Shown: in pieces, positions 36,173 to 44,852 of the stretch
Numbering within the stretch: the first letter of the stretch is position 1
Layout of the letters: every line of letters begins with the position of its first letter
Assembly: GCF_050897975.1 (NCBI RefSeq)
Contig: NZ_JBPAXY010000002.1
Coordinates: 594,542-658,541 of the forward strand
Direction: 5' to 3'
Source of the DNA: Pseudooceanicola sp050897975
GTDB lineage: Bacteria; Pseudomonadota; Alphaproteobacteria; Rhodobacterales; Rhodobacteraceae
Length of the DNA: 64,000 nucleotides
The notes under the pieces: model-generated
What the model saw: the letters and a program-made list of their open reading frames with translations, nothing else
Database searches by the model: none
What the model was told of the DNA's origin: nothing
Program-made: the position numbers and the translations under genes

Positions 36173-36448
36173 CTACAGCATGACCACCGGGTGAAAGACG
36201 GCCGAGATGCCTGCGCGGTCGAAGGCCGCGCGGGCGGCCGCGCGGCGCGGGTCGGCCAGGTAACGGTCGTAGCTGTCTTCATCGGGGAAGGCGTAAAGAT
36301 GCGTCTCTGCCCCGGTGTCGAGATGGCGCAGGCAGAACATCCGCTCGCCCCCATGCGCGGCCAGAACCGGCAGCACGGCGGCTTCATAGGCTTCCAGGGG
36401 GCGAAAATCCTCGCCCGGCGGGCCGACGGACAGCAAGACGCAATACAT
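36173..36448 (-). CDS. Small protein with possible alpha-beta-barrel fold, unknown function
   Basis: A 91-residue protein starting MYCVLLSV, with a central helix (LEAYEAAVLPVLAAHGG) and RHLDTGAETHLYAFPDEDSYDRYL, then ARAAFDRAGI. The pattern of strands and the phrase DEDSYDRYLADPRR recall dimeric ferredoxin-like proteins such as DUF1330/NIPSNAP types. I do not recognise a specific family. Convergent with uraH. Confidence 0.65.
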   Translation of the reverse strand: MYCVLLSVGPPGEDFRPLEAYEAAVLPVLAAHGGERMFCLRHLDTGAETHLYAFPDEDSYDRYLADPRRAAARAAFDRAGISAVFHPVVML

Positions 36449-36524
36449 GCGCCCAGCTTAGAGGCGATTTCTCATCAAAGCGTTAGGACCGGGCCGTAGC
36501 GTGCCCCGGGGGCCGGACCAAGCG

Positions 36525-36552
36525 AAAGGCCGCACCCGGGGGCGCGGCCTTT
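36525..36552 (-). terminator. Terminator of the OmpA-like gene
   Basis: AAAGGCCGC (36525-36533) and GCGGCCTTT (36544-36552) form a nine-base stem 25 bases beyond the OmpA-like stop codon. The T-run is short on both strands. Confidence 0.6.
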
Positions 36553-36577
36553 GCCGGTGTCGTGCCGGACCGCTGAC

Positions 36578-37225
36578 TTAGCGGGCGTTCGGCAGGATGA
36601 TGATCTCGACGCGGCGGTTCTGCGCGCGACCCTCGGGGGTCAGGTTCGAGGCGCGGGGCTGATCCTCGCCACGGCCGATGGCCTGGATGCGGCCCGAGGA
36701 CACGCCGTAGCCGATCAGGGTCGAGGCGACGCTGGCGGCGCGGCGCTGCGACAGGTCCTGGTTATAGGCGGCGGCACCGGTGTTGTCGGTGTGGCCCAGA
36801 ACCTGGACAGAGGTCTGCGGGTAGTCGTTCAGCGAACGGGCCAGGTCGGCCAGGTCGCCGGTCAGGTCGGGACGCAGCGCGGCGCTGTCGGTGGCGAACA
36901 GGATGTCCTGCGGCATGGTGACGATCAGGCGGTCGCCGGTGTTCACGATCTCGACGCGGCTGCCCATGGACTGGCGCAGCTGCGCTTCCTGGCGGTCCAG
37001 GTAGTTGCCATAGGCGCCACCGGCCAGGCCACCCAGGGCCGCACCGATCACCGCGCCCTTGCCTTCGTCCTCCGAGACGATGGCCCCGACGGTGGCACCG
37101 GCCAGGGCGCCCAGGCCCACGCCGGTGCGGGTGTTGCGCTGGCCGTCATCGGGATTGACGCAGGCGGTCAGGGCCAGCAGCGAAGCGCCCGACAGGGCGA
37201 GAATGGATTTCTTGGTCAGGGTCAT
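36578..37225 (-). CDS. OmpA-like peptidoglycan-binding lipoprotein
   Basis: A 215-residue outer-membrane lipoprotein. It has a lipobox (LLALTAC, Cys at about residue 22), then a glycine-zipper segment (GVGLGALAGATVGAIV and AAVGAALGGLAGGAYG-like, about residues 40-75), and a C-terminal OmpA domain with GHTDNTGAAAYNQDLSQRRA that binds peptidoglycan. The layout matches the YiaD/PAL-like family tying envelope to wall. The ATG at 37225 is preferred because it puts the lipid signal at the N-terminus. Confidence 0.9.
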   Translation of the reverse strand: MTLTKKSILALSGASLLALTACVNPDDGQRNTRTGVGLGALAGATVGAIVSEDEGKGAVIGAALGGLAGGAYGNYLDRQEAQLRQSMGSRVEIVNTGDRLIVTMPQDILFATDSAALRPDLTGDLADLARSLNDYPQTSVQVLGHTDNTGAAAYNQDLSQRRAASVASTLIGYGVSSGRIQAIGRGEDQPRASNLTPEGRAQNRRVEIIILPNAR

Positions 37226-37393
37226 GTCTGTCTCTTTCCTCCGGTGGGCCATACGGGGGCCATCGTTATGCTTCCGCCATAGCGGATCTTGCGGAAGCTC
37301 CCAATGCACAACCCGGTGCGGACAGGCGGGTTTCCGCTGTCGAAGAGGATAGTTTCCCTGTTGCGGAATTGCCGCACACCGGGGCGGGGGCGG

Positions 37394-38275
37394 TCAACCT
37401 GCCTCGGCGGGCTGGCGCAGGGCCTCGCGGGTCAGCAGGGCCTGTTTCACCCCGGCGCCCCAGTGATAGCCCCCCAGGGCCCCGTCTTTGCGCAGCACCC
37501 GGTGGCAGGGAATCAGCCAGGAGATCGGGTTGCGGCCCACGGCGGTGCCCACGGCGCGGCTGGCGCCGGGCGATCCGATGGTTTGCGCCAGGGCGGAATA
37601 GCTGGTGGTGCGCCCCTCGGGGATGGCCAGCAGCGCCTCCCAGACCTTGATCTGGAAGGGGCCGCCCATGACATGCAGCCGCGCCGCGCCCCCCTCGAAG
37701 GCGGCCTGGGCCAGGGGCGCGATCCGAGCCGGGTCGCGGCTGTAGCGCGCGGCGGGCCAGCGGGCGCAAAGGTCGGCCAGGGCCGCCTGGGTGCCGGTTT
37801 CGGTGGTGAAGGCCAGGCCGCAGATGCCGCGCTCTGTTGCCATCACCAGGGCCGGGCCGAAGGGCGAGGCGACCAGATCCCAGGCGATGTCGATCCCGGC
37901 GGCGCCGCGCGCCAGGTCGCCGGGGCGCATCGCCTCCCATCGCAGGACCAGGTCATGCAGCCGCCCGGTGCCTGACAGGCCTGCCGCCGCCGCGCTGTCC
38001 TCCATCGTGGCGCGGGCCGCCAGCAGGGGGCGGGCGCGGGCCAGGGCCAGGAACTGCTGATAGCGCTTGGGCGAGATCCCGGCCCAGGTCGAGAAGACCC
38101 GCTGGAAATGCGCCGGGCTCATCCGCATCCGGGTGGCCAGCTCCTCCAGCGAAAGCGGCGTCTCGGCGGCGCCGATCTCTTCGATCGCACGGCGGATCAG
38201 GGCGTAGTGATAGCGGTCCTCGGGGGGCGAGGCCGGGGGCTGCGGGGCGGCAGAGAGGGGCGCGGGCTGGGTCAT
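37394..38275 (-). CDS. Ada-type regulator/O6-methylguanine-DNA methyltransferase
   Basis: A 293-residue protein that combines an AraC-type helix-turn-helix (about residues 25-115; LEELATRMRMSPAHFQRVFSTW is its first helix pair) with a C-terminal methyltransferase whose acceptor cysteine lies in IPCHRVLR (about residue 260) after GRNPISWL. It lacks the N-terminal zinc-cysteine domain of full Ada, so it can repair O6-methylguanine but not sense methylphosphotriesters in the classical way. The start was chosen at 38275, where the shared family sequence begins. Confidence 0.88.
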   Translation of the reverse strand: MTQPAPLSAAPQPPASPPEDRYHYALIRRAIEEIGAAETPLSLEELATRMRMSPAHFQRVFSTWAGISPKRYQQFLALARARPLLAARATMEDSAAAAGLSGTGRLHDLVLRWEAMRPGDLARGAAGIDIAWDLVASPFGPALVMATERGICGLAFTTETGTQAALADLCARWPAARYSRDPARIAPLAQAAFEGGAARLHVMGGPFQIKVWEALLAIPEGRTTSYSALAQTIGSPGASRAVGTAVGRNPISWLIPCHRVLRKDGALGGYHWGAGVKQALLTREALRQPAEAG

Positions 38276-38830
38276 GGCGGCAAGGATAGGCGCGGCGCGG
38301 GGCGCTGGCGACCCGGAAGCTGCGGATTGCGGGGCAGGGGCGACGCCTGCGTTGGTCGCCAGGGGCGACGCGAAGAAAGGGGTGGGGGCTCTGCCCCCCT
38401 TGAGCCCTGACGGGCACAATTCCCCCCGGGATATTTTTGGCAATGAGAAAGGTGGGGCGGGGCGCGAGAGGGGCCAAGGGGGCGCGGGATGGCGGGGCGG
38501 GCGGGGATGTGCGGTGCGGCGGCGCGCGGCCTGTTTGGCCATTCTGCGCCGTGTTTCGCGGGGGCTGTGGGTCGCGAAGCCTGGGGCGTAGGGGCATGGA
38601 GCGGCTCGGGCTGGGATGGGGGCGCCCGGGCGCACCGGCACGGGGCGGGTGGCTCCTGCGGGGCCTGTGAGGGCGGGCGCCGCTTTTGCCGGGTGTCCGG
38701 GCGCGTCGGACGTGGGGCGGCGGCATTTTCTGCGGCGTCTTGCGAAGGCGGCAGGGCGTCGCTGCGGGCGGGCTTTTCCGCCCGGTGCGGCGCCGGGCGA
38801 GGCCTGCGCCCCCGTCCCGGCCTCTGGCGA
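38276..38830. other. Intergenic stretch with repeat, no gene seen
   Basis: 555 bases between the Ada-type and Hint-domain genes. The first part holds copy 2 of the intergenic hairpin repeat; the rest (about 38460-38830) is extremely GC-rich with open frames in several phases but no ribosome site or recognisable protein. Confidence 0.6.
38379..38458 (+). repeat. Intergenic hairpin repeat, copy 2
   Basis: GGGGGCTCTGCCCCCC, TTGAGCCC-tga-CGGGCACAA (one mismatch in the second stem), C-run, CGGGATATTTTTGGCAATGAGAAA. Same orientation as the other copies although its flanking genes are both on the minus strand. Confidence 0.8.
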
Positions 38831-39481
38831 TCAGGCGGCCAGCAGGTCGAGCAGGGAGAGGTCGGCGGGGCAGAGCTGGCGCAGTTGCAGCGCCTCGTCG
38901 CGTGACAGGCAGGGGCGCGCGGTGGCATGGTCCGGGTCCAGCAGCCGGGTGGCGCGGCGTACCGCCGGGGGCAGGTCCAGTTGGGCCGCGACCTCTGGTC
39001 CGGCGCTTTCGACCCAGAGCGAGCCGGCCGAGATGATCTCGTGCCGTTCCAGGATCACCTGGTGATAGCTGAGCCCGCCCATGTTGGGATCGGGGCGGGC
39101 GCGGTTGCGGCGCGAGATGTCGCAGAACCGGGCCAGCGCCTCTCGGGTGCCGAACTGGGCGCGGATCTCGGGGCGGCGCAGCAGGGCGCGGTGGCCCGGC
39201 GCGACGCGCAGGGTCTCCAGCAATTCGCCCTGGGGCCCGCGTTCGCCGGGGTGGAAGGTCAGCGGCGCGGGCAGCGGCCCGCCCCCCGGCGCCTGGCGCA
39301 GCCGTGCGATATGCAGCACCGGCTGGGCGCCGTGGTCGCGGGTGATCACCTTGTCGCCCGGGGCCAGCCATTCGATCGGCATCTCGCCGTCGAGGGTCAG
39401 GACCATGCAGCCGGGCCCCAGCCCCGACAGCGGCGCCGTGCCGGTCTCGACCTCGGCCGGGCGGTGTTGAGAATCGGTCAT
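38831..39481 (-). CDS. Hint-domain protein
   Basis: A 216-residue protein whose central part is a Hint (hedgehog/intein) fold: the nucleophile-type cysteine in GPGCMVLTLDG (about residue 25), IEWLAPGDKVITRD, and the block ERHEIISAGSLWVES. Such proteins are abundant in marine Rhodobacteraceae, often as C-terminal parts of secreted calcium-binding toxins. Here there is no N-terminal partner domain, signal peptide or C-terminal Asn-Ser/Cys splice end, so the function is unknown. The ATG at 39481 is chosen over a start upstream in sequence without family match. Confidence 0.8.
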   Translation of the reverse strand: MTDSQHRPAEVETGTAPLSGLGPGCMVLTLDGEMPIEWLAPGDKVITRDHGAQPVLHIARLRQAPGGGPLPAPLTFHPGERGPQGELLETLRVAPGHRALLRRPEIRAQFGTREALARFCDISRRNRARPDPNMGGLSYHQVILERHEIISAGSLWVESAGPEVAAQLDLPPAVRRATRLLDPDHATARPCLSRDEALQLRQLCPADLSLLDLLAA

Positions 39482-39572
39482 TGTCGTGCCTCCGCGCCCG
39501 ACATTGGCGCGAACCCCTTTCGCCGGGGTTAAACGGCTTGTTGCAGGCGGGATTTCAGGGCAGAAACGCCCC

Positions 39573-40217
39573 ATGGCCCGCCAATTGCCCTATCCGATCC
39601 TGCGCGAGATCTTTGCCCGCTTTCAGGCGGCCGAGCCCCATCCCAAGGGCGAGCTGGATCACACCAACGCCTATACGCTGCTGGTGGCGGTCGCCCTGTC
39701 GGCCCAGGCCACCGATGCCGGCGTGAACAAGGCCACCCGCAATCTGTTTCCCATCGCCGATACGCCGCAAAAGATGCTGGAGCTGGGCGAAGAGGGGCTG
39801 ATCGAGCATATCAAGACCATCGGCCTGTATCGCAACAAGGCGAAGAACGTCATCAAGATGGCGAAGATCCTGGTGGACGACTATGGCGGCGAGGTGCCCA
39901 ATTCCCGCGCCGCGCTGCAATCCCTGCCTGGGGTGGGCCGCAAGACCGCCAATGTGGTGCTGAACATGTGGTGGGGCTTTCCGGCGCAGGCGGTCGACAC
40001 CCATATCTTCCGGCTGGGCAACCGCGCGGGCATCGCGCCCGGCAAGGATGTCGTCGCCGTGGAACGCGCGATCGAGGACAACATCCCGGTGGATTTCCAG
40101 CTGCACGCGCATCACTGGATGATCCTGCATGGCCGCTATATCTGCACGGCCCGTAAACCCAAATGCGGTAACTGCCTCATCCGGGATCTCTGCGAATTCG
40201 AGGAAAAGGTTCTATGA
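39573..40217 (+). CDS. nth: Endonuclease III
   Basis: Base-excision repair glycosylase/AP-lyase for oxidised pyrimidines. The 214-residue protein has the helix-hairpin-helix LPGVGRKTANVV with the catalytic lysine, the aspartate in VDTHIFRLGNR, and the C-terminal 4Fe-4S cysteine cluster C-x6-C-x2-C-x5-C in CTARKPKCGNCLIRDLC. Length matches E. coli Nth. ATG at 39573 begins the family sequence. The stop overlaps the PfkB kinase gene by four bases. Confidence 0.97.
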   Translation: MARQLPYPILREIFARFQAAEPHPKGELDHTNAYTLLVAVALSAQATDAGVNKATRNLFPIADTPQKMLELGEEGLIEHIKTIGLYRNKAKNVIKMAKILVDDYGGEVPNSRAALQSLPGVGRKTANVVLNMWWGFPAQAVDTHIFRLGNRAGIAPGKDVVAVERAIEDNIPVDFQLHAHHWMILHGRYICTARKPKCGNCLIRDLCEFEEKVL

Positions 40218-41200
40218 CCAAGTATGACGTGATCGGCATCGGCAATGCCGTGATGGATGTGATCAGCCAAAGCGACGATGCCTTCCTGTCCCGCATGGGG
40301 ATCGAGAAGGGCATCATGCAGCTGATCGAGCAGGACCGGGCCGAACTGCTTTATGCCGAGATGGAAAACCGCCGCCAGATCCCCGGCGGATCGGTCGCCA
40401 ATACCGTGGCAGGCGTGGCCAACATGGGCCTGAAGACCGCCTTTATCGGCAAGGTGCGCGACGACGAGGTGGGCCGCGAATATGCTGCCAAGACCCGCGA
40501 CGGCGGCACCGATTTTCCCAATGATCCCTTCGTCGGGGCCGAGCTGCCCAGCTCGCGCTCGATGATCTTCGTCTCGCCCGATGGCGAGCGCTCGATGAAC
40601 ACCTATCTGGGCATTTCCTCTGACGTGGGCCCCGACGATGTGCCCGACGCAGTCTGCCAGAACGCCGCGATCCTGTTCCTGGAGGGCTATCTCTACGACA
40701 AGCCCAAGGGCAAGGAGGCCTTCGAGACGGCGGCCCGGCTGACCCGCGCGGCGGGGGGCATGGCGGGGATCGCCCTGTCCGATCCCTTCTGCGTCGACCG
40801 TCACCGCGCCGATTTCCGGCGCCTGGTGAAGGATCTCGACTATGTCATCGGCAATGAGCACGAGTGGAAATCCCTCTACGAAACCGACGACCTGGGCGCG
40901 GCGCTGGAAACGGCGGCGGCCGAATCGGGGCTGATCGTCTGCACTCGCTCGGGCCACGACGTGGTCATCGTGCGCGGCGAGGAAGAGGCCATCGTGCCGG
41001 TGCAGGAGGTGACCCCGGTGGATGCCACCGGTGCGGGCGATCTTTTCGCCGCCGGGTTCCTGTACGGCCTGGCCACCGGCGCCGATCTGGCGACGGCAGG
41101 GCGCATGGGCTGTGTCGCCGCCGCCGAGGTGATCTCGCATTACGGCGCCCGCCCCGAGGCCGACCTGGCCGCGCTGTTCAAGGCCGAAGGGCTGGTCTGA
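40214..41200 (+). CDS. PfkB-family carbohydrate/nucleoside kinase (adenosine kinase-like)
   Basis: A 328-residue ribokinase-superfamily enzyme. The N-terminal GIGNAVMDV and GGSVANTVAG substrate-binding blocks and the C-terminal DATGAGDLFAAGFLYG with the catalytic aspartate are clear. Alphaproteobacterial proteins with this start are usually called adenosine kinase, but fructokinase or another sugar kinase is possible. Overlaps nth by four bases. Confidence 0.88.
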   Translation: MTKYDVIGIGNAVMDVISQSDDAFLSRMGIEKGIMQLIEQDRAELLYAEMENRRQIPGGSVANTVAGVANMGLKTAFIGKVRDDEVGREYAAKTRDGGTDFPNDPFVGAELPSSRSMIFVSPDGERSMNTYLGISSDVGPDDVPDAVCQNAAILFLEGYLYDKPKGKEAFETAARLTRAAGGMAGIALSDPFCVDRHRADFRRLVKDLDYVIGNEHEWKSLYETDDLGAALETAAAESGLIVCTRSGHDVVIVRGEEEAIVPVQEVTPVDATGAGDLFAAGFLYGLATGADLATAGRMGCVAAAEVISHYGARPEADLAALFKAEGLV

Positions 41201-41323
41201 GCCGCGCCGCCCGGGCGCAGAGGCGCTCACGGTAAACTGTATGCATTCGTGTACCGGGCGGGCTTGACCCGTCCGGACAATCAGCGCAAACCACGTTACG
41301 ACGCATCTGGAAAGGAATGGCCC

Positions 41324-41569
41324 ATGGCGCAGCGCCTTCACCTCGTCTTCGGCGGCGAACTTGTCGATCCGTCGAAGAACGTCTTCAAGGACATCAACGA
41401 CCTGCATATCGTCGGCATGTACCCCTCTTATGCCGAAGCCTATGACGCCTGGAAGGCCGAGGCCCAGAAGACCGTCGATAACGCCCATATGCGCTATTAC
41501 ATCGCGCATATTCACCGGCTGCGCGACGAAGAGCTGGAAGCCTCGCCGACCGAGGAACTGGGTCATTAA
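41324..41569 (+). CDS. DUF4170 family protein
   Basis: An 81-residue protein of a small alphaproteobacterial family: start QRLHLVFGGELVDP, then HIVGMYPSYAEAYDAWKAEAQ and MRYYIAHIHRLRDEE. The function is unknown. In Rhodobacterales this gene is commonly next to the waaA-like and lpxK genes, as here, suggesting a link to lipid A/Kdo metabolism. The ATG at 41324 follows GGAAAGGA. Confidence 0.85.
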   Translation: MAQRLHLVFGGELVDPSKNVFKDINDLHIVGMYPSYAEAYDAWKAEAQKTVDNAHMRYYIAHIHRLRDEELEASPTEELGH

Positions 41570-41575
41570 TCCCTG

Positions 41576-42787
41576 ATGGTGCCCCCGGTCGGACTGGCTG
41601 CCTATCGGGCGCTGACCCGTCGGGGCGCCCCGGCCGGGGCGGATCTGCCGCCGCGGCCCGCAGGTGTGCTGCTGTGGATCCATTGCCCGCGCGCGGCGCG
41701 GCGCAAGTCCGCCGAGGAACTGGCCCGGCGGCTGATTTCCCAGGAAGAGGGGCTGTCGGTCCTGCTGACCCTGGGCGAGGCGGACCGGCTGCCGCCGATC
41801 GACGATCCGGCCCTGATCACCCTGCCCGCGCCCGAGGAAGACAGCCCCTCGCTTCAGGCCTTCTTCACCCATTGGCAGCCCGATCTGCTGGTCTGGCTGA
41901 CCGGGGATCTGCGGCCGCCCCTCCTGGCCCAGGCGCGGCGCGCCGGTCTGCCCATGATGCTGGCCGAGGCCGAGGAGGACGGGTTCAACGAGCCGCGCTT
42001 CAGCCTGCGCCCCAGCCAGACGCGGCGGATGCTGGAGCGGTTTTCTACCCTTTGCGCCAGTTCCGCCAATGCCGCCCGCCGGTTGCAGCGCCTGGGCGTC
42101 GATCCGGCCCGGATCGAGATCACCGGCGCCTTGCAGGAGGCGGGCATGGCCCTGCCCTGCAATGACGAGGCGCGCGATGAACTGGCCGCCGAACTGGCCG
42201 GGCGGCCCATCTGGCTGGCCGCCATGGTGCACCGCGAGGAACTGGCCACGGTGCTGGAGGCGCACCGCCGCGCCTCGCGCCTGGCGCACCGGTTGCTGCT
42301 GGTGCTGGTGCCCGACGACCCCGAAGAGGCCGAGGGGTTCACCGAGGTGCTGCGGACCGAGGGCTGGCGCTACCTCAGCTGGTCCGAGGGCGACATGCCG
42401 CGCGAGGATACCCAGGTGCTGCTGGCCGATACGCGCGGCGAGATGGGGCTGTGGTATCGGCTGTCGCCGGTCACCCTGATGGCCGGGTCGCTGCGCCGGG
42501 GGATGAAGGGGCATGATCCGTTCGAGCCTGCGGCGCTCGGCTCTGCCGTGCTCTATGGGCCCTTCGTGGCGCATCATCTGCCTGCCTATACCAAGCTGGC
42601 CCAGGCGGGGGCAGCGCGGCTCATTCGCGATGCGGACAGCCTGGCGCAGGGCCTGTCGCGGATGCTGGCGCCGGATCAGGCGGCGACCATGGCGGCGGCG
42701 GCCTGGGATGTGGCCACGGCGGGCGCCGAGATGACCGACCGGGTCTGCGCCTGGGTGACCACGCAACTGGACGAAAGGCAGGGCTGA
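41576..42787 (+). CDS. KdtA/WaaA-like glycosyltransferase (diverged Kdo transferase)
   Basis: A 403-residue protein with the two-domain GT-B layout of Kdo transferase: an N-terminal domain (LLWIHCPRAA, VLLTLGEADRLP, FFTHWQPDLLVWLTGDLRPPLL) and a C-terminal domain (IWLAAMVHREELATVLEAH, TLMAGSLRRGMKGHDPFEPAALG). The latter carries the family's CMP-Kdo-binding motifs. However, the N-terminal SVGE motif with the catalytic glutamate of WaaA is replaced by RAARRK. A diverged, possibly non-canonical WaaA is the reading. It is one base upstream of lpxK and near DUF4170, in a lipid A cluster. Confidence 0.75.
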   Translation: MVPPVGLAAYRALTRRGAPAGADLPPRPAGVLLWIHCPRAARRKSAEELARRLISQEEGLSVLLTLGEADRLPPIDDPALITLPAPEEDSPSLQAFFTHWQPDLLVWLTGDLRPPLLAQARRAGLPMMLAEAEEDGFNEPRFSLRPSQTRRMLERFSTLCASSANAARRLQRLGVDPARIEITGALQEAGMALPCNDEARDELAAELAGRPIWLAAMVHREELATVLEAHRRASRLAHRLLLVLVPDDPEEAEGFTEVLRTEGWRYLSWSEGDMPREDTQVLLADTRGEMGLWYRLSPVTLMAGSLRRGMKGHDPFEPAALGSAVLYGPFVAHHLPAYTKLAQAGAARLIRDADSLAQGLSRMLAPDQAATMAAAAWDVATAGAEMTDRVCAWVTTQLDERQG

Positions 42788-43770
42788 TGCAGGCTCCCCC
42801 CTTCTGGTTCCGGCCCCCGGGCCTGGCCGCCACGCTGCTGCGGCCCCTGGGCGCGGCCTATGGCGCGGCCACCGCGCGGCGGCTGGCGGGGCGGGTGCCG
42901 GTGGATCCCGGGGTGCCGGTGATCTGCGTCGGCAACCTGAACGCCGGGGGCACCGGCAAGACGCCGACCGCCATTGACCTGCTGATGCGGCTGTCGGCCC
43001 GGGGCCGGACCCCGCATTTCCTGTCGCGCGGTTATGGCGGGACGCTGGAAGGGCCGGTGCAGGTCGATCCGCGCCGCCATGCCGCCGCCGAGACCGGGGA
43101 TGAGCCGCTGCTTCTGGCCGCCTTCGCGCCGGGCTGGATCGCCCGCGACCGGGTGGCGGGCGCGCGCGCCGCCGTGGCCGCCGGGGCCGATGTGATCGTC
43201 ATGGACGACGGGTTCCAGGATCCGTCGCTGGCCAAGGCCCTGTCGCTGGTGGTGGTGGATGCCTGGAAGGGCTTTGGCAACGGGCTCTGCCTGCCCGCCG
43301 GGCCGCTGCGCGAGCCGGTGGCCGCCGGGTTGGCGCGCGCCGACCTGCTACTGTCCATCGGCCCCGCCGAGGCCCAGGCGCAGTTCGATCCCGGCCCGCT
43401 GCCCGGGCATCTGGCGCATCTGCGCGGCGAGTTGGCGCCCTTGCCCACGGGGATGGACTGGCAGGACATGCCGGTCTTTGCCTTCGCGGGCATCGGCCAC
43501 CCCGAGAAGTTCTTTGCCACCCTGCGCGGCCTTGGCGCCCGGGTAATCCATGGCGAGGGCCTGTCGGATCACCAGCCCCTGACGCCCGCCCTGCTGGCCC
43601 GGCTGGAACGGGACGCGGCGGCTCATGGGGCGCAGCTGGTCACCACCGAGAAGGACGCGGTGCGCCTGCCCGCCGAATACCGTCAGAAGGTGCTGACCCT
43701 GCCGGTGCGGCTGGCCTTGCAGGATGCGGACCCGCTGGAGGCGGCGCTGGATCGGGTGCTGGCGGGGTAG
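42787..43770 (+). CDS. lpxK: Tetraacyldisaccharide 4'-kinase
   Basis: Phosphorylates the 4' position of the lipid A disaccharide at the inner membrane. The 327-residue protein has the Walker A motif GNLNAGGTGKTPT near residue 50, FLSRGYGG near 78, MDDGFQ near 138 and the C-terminal LVTTEKDAVRLP. Its start shares one base with the KdtA-like stop, so the two are one operon. Confidence 0.96.
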   Translation: MQAPPFWFRPPGLAATLLRPLGAAYGAATARRLAGRVPVDPGVPVICVGNLNAGGTGKTPTAIDLLMRLSARGRTPHFLSRGYGGTLEGPVQVDPRRHAAAETGDEPLLLAAFAPGWIARDRVAGARAAVAAGADVIVMDDGFQDPSLAKALSLVVVDAWKGFGNGLCLPAGPLREPVAAGLARADLLLSIGPAEAQAQFDPGPLPGHLAHLRGELAPLPTGMDWQDMPVFAFAGIGHPEKFFATLRGLGARVIHGEGLSDHQPLTPALLARLERDAAAHGAQLVTTEKDAVRLPAEYRQKVLTLPVRLALQDADPLEAALDRVLAG

Positions 43771-43774
43771 GGAC

Positions 43775-43945
43775 GGGTGGGGGCTCTGCCCCCCCCGGTC
43801 GCCGGATGGCGACAAATAGAAGGGAAAAGGGGGCTCTGCCCCCCTTGAGCCTTCGTGGGCTCCTTCGCGGTTGAAATCGTCCCCCGGACGATTTCCGAGA
43901 CGCCGCTCAGCCCCCGAGATATTTTTGGCAATGAAAAGAGAGGGG
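43775..43945 (+). repeat. Intergenic hairpin repeat, copy 3 (composite)
   Basis: Here the unit is longer: GGGGGCTCTGCCCCCC appears twice (about 43778 and 43830), then CTTGAGCCTTCGTGGGCTC, then an extra perfect hairpin GAAATCGTCC-ccc-GGACGATTTC (43873-43895), and finally CCCCCGAGATATTTTTGGCAATGAAAAG. It fills the gap between the convergent lpxK and cysQ genes. Confidence 0.78.
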
Positions 43946-44015
43946 CTGGGCGCGCCGGGGCAGGCGGGGTGCCCAGCGACCCGCACCCGGCAAGGAGCGG
44001 GGAGCGCCCTTGGCC

Positions 44016-44852
44016 CTAGTCGCGCTGTGGCGGCAGGGGGGCGCGGGGGGCGTCGGGGGCCAGGCGGGAGAGGATTTCGGTTTGCAAGGCGGGTGAGGTG
44101 GCGATCACCCCGTCGAGCAGCGGCTGAGGCCGGTTGAAGAGCAGCGGCCCGCCCTGCCGGTCGCAGGTGGTGGCGCCGGCCTCTTCCACGATCAGGCTGC
44201 CCGCCGCGATGTCCCATTCCCAGGACGGGCGCAGGGTCATCATCGCGTCGAACCGGCCCTCGGCCACCAGCGACAGCCGGTAGGCCAGCGAGGGGCGGTA
44301 GTGGCGCACCACATCGGGCACCGGGCCGGTCCAGTTCTCGGGGGCGTAGTTGGGCTTGGCCGCCAGGAAATGCGCCCCGCTGAGCGCCGTGGCGCCACTG
44401 GCGCGGATCGGCGCGCCGTCCAGGGTCGCGCCCGCGCCCCGGGCGGCGGCATAGAGCTTGCCCATGGCGGGCAGAAAGACCACTGCGGCCGTGACCCGGC
44501 CCCCCTCGGCCACCGCCAGGGAATGGGCCCAGGCGCTGTCGCCCTTCATGAAGGCGCGGGTGCCGTCGATCGGATCGACGATGAAGACGCGGTCGTGTTG
44601 CAGGCGCACCGGATCGTCGGGGCGTTCCTCGGACAGCCAGCCGTAATCGGGCCGGGCCGCGCCAAGCGTGGCGTGGAGCGCCGCATCGACCGCCAGGTCG
44701 GCCTCGGTCACCGGGCCCTGGCCATCGGGTTTTTCCCAGCTTTGCGCGCCGCGCGCCGCATAGCGCAGGGCGATCTCGCCCACCTCGCGGGCGGCGTCGA
44801 TCAACAGCGCCAGATCGGCGGCAGCGCGGGCGCGGGCCTCAGCGTCCGGCAA
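44016..44852 (-). CDS. cysQ: 3'(2'),5'-bisphosphate nucleotidase
   Basis: Hydrolyses PAP (3'-phosphoadenosine-5'-phosphate) made in sulfate assimilation. The 278-residue inositol-monophosphatase-fold protein has the metal-binding DPIDGTRAF near residue 91 and EWDIAAGSLIVEEAGA near 216. The start is a TTG at 44852, which lies 14 bases inside the end of pmbA; no better ATG is in frame. Coupled to pmbA on the minus strand. The alternative is an inositol monophosphatase-type enzyme. Confidence 0.9.
   Translation of the reverse strand: MPDAEARARAAADLALLIDAAREVGEIALRYAARGAQSWEKPDGQGPVTEADLAVDAALHATLGAARPDYGWLSEERPDDPVRLQHDRVFIVDPIDGTRAFMKGDSAWAHSLAVAEGGRVTAAVVFLPAMGKLYAAARGAGATLDGAPIRASGATALSGAHFLAAKPNYAPENWTGPVPDVVRHYRPSLAYRLSLVAEGRFDAMMTLRPSWEWDIAAGSLIVEEAGATTCDRQGGPLLFNRPQPLLDGVIATSPALQTEILSRLAPDAPRAPLPPQRD

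Noticed and set aside
38489..38905. A 138-codon plus-strand frame in the 38.3-38.8 kb gap
   Set aside because: No ribosome site, composition dominated by Gly/Ala/Arg, overlaps the Hint gene end in antisense.
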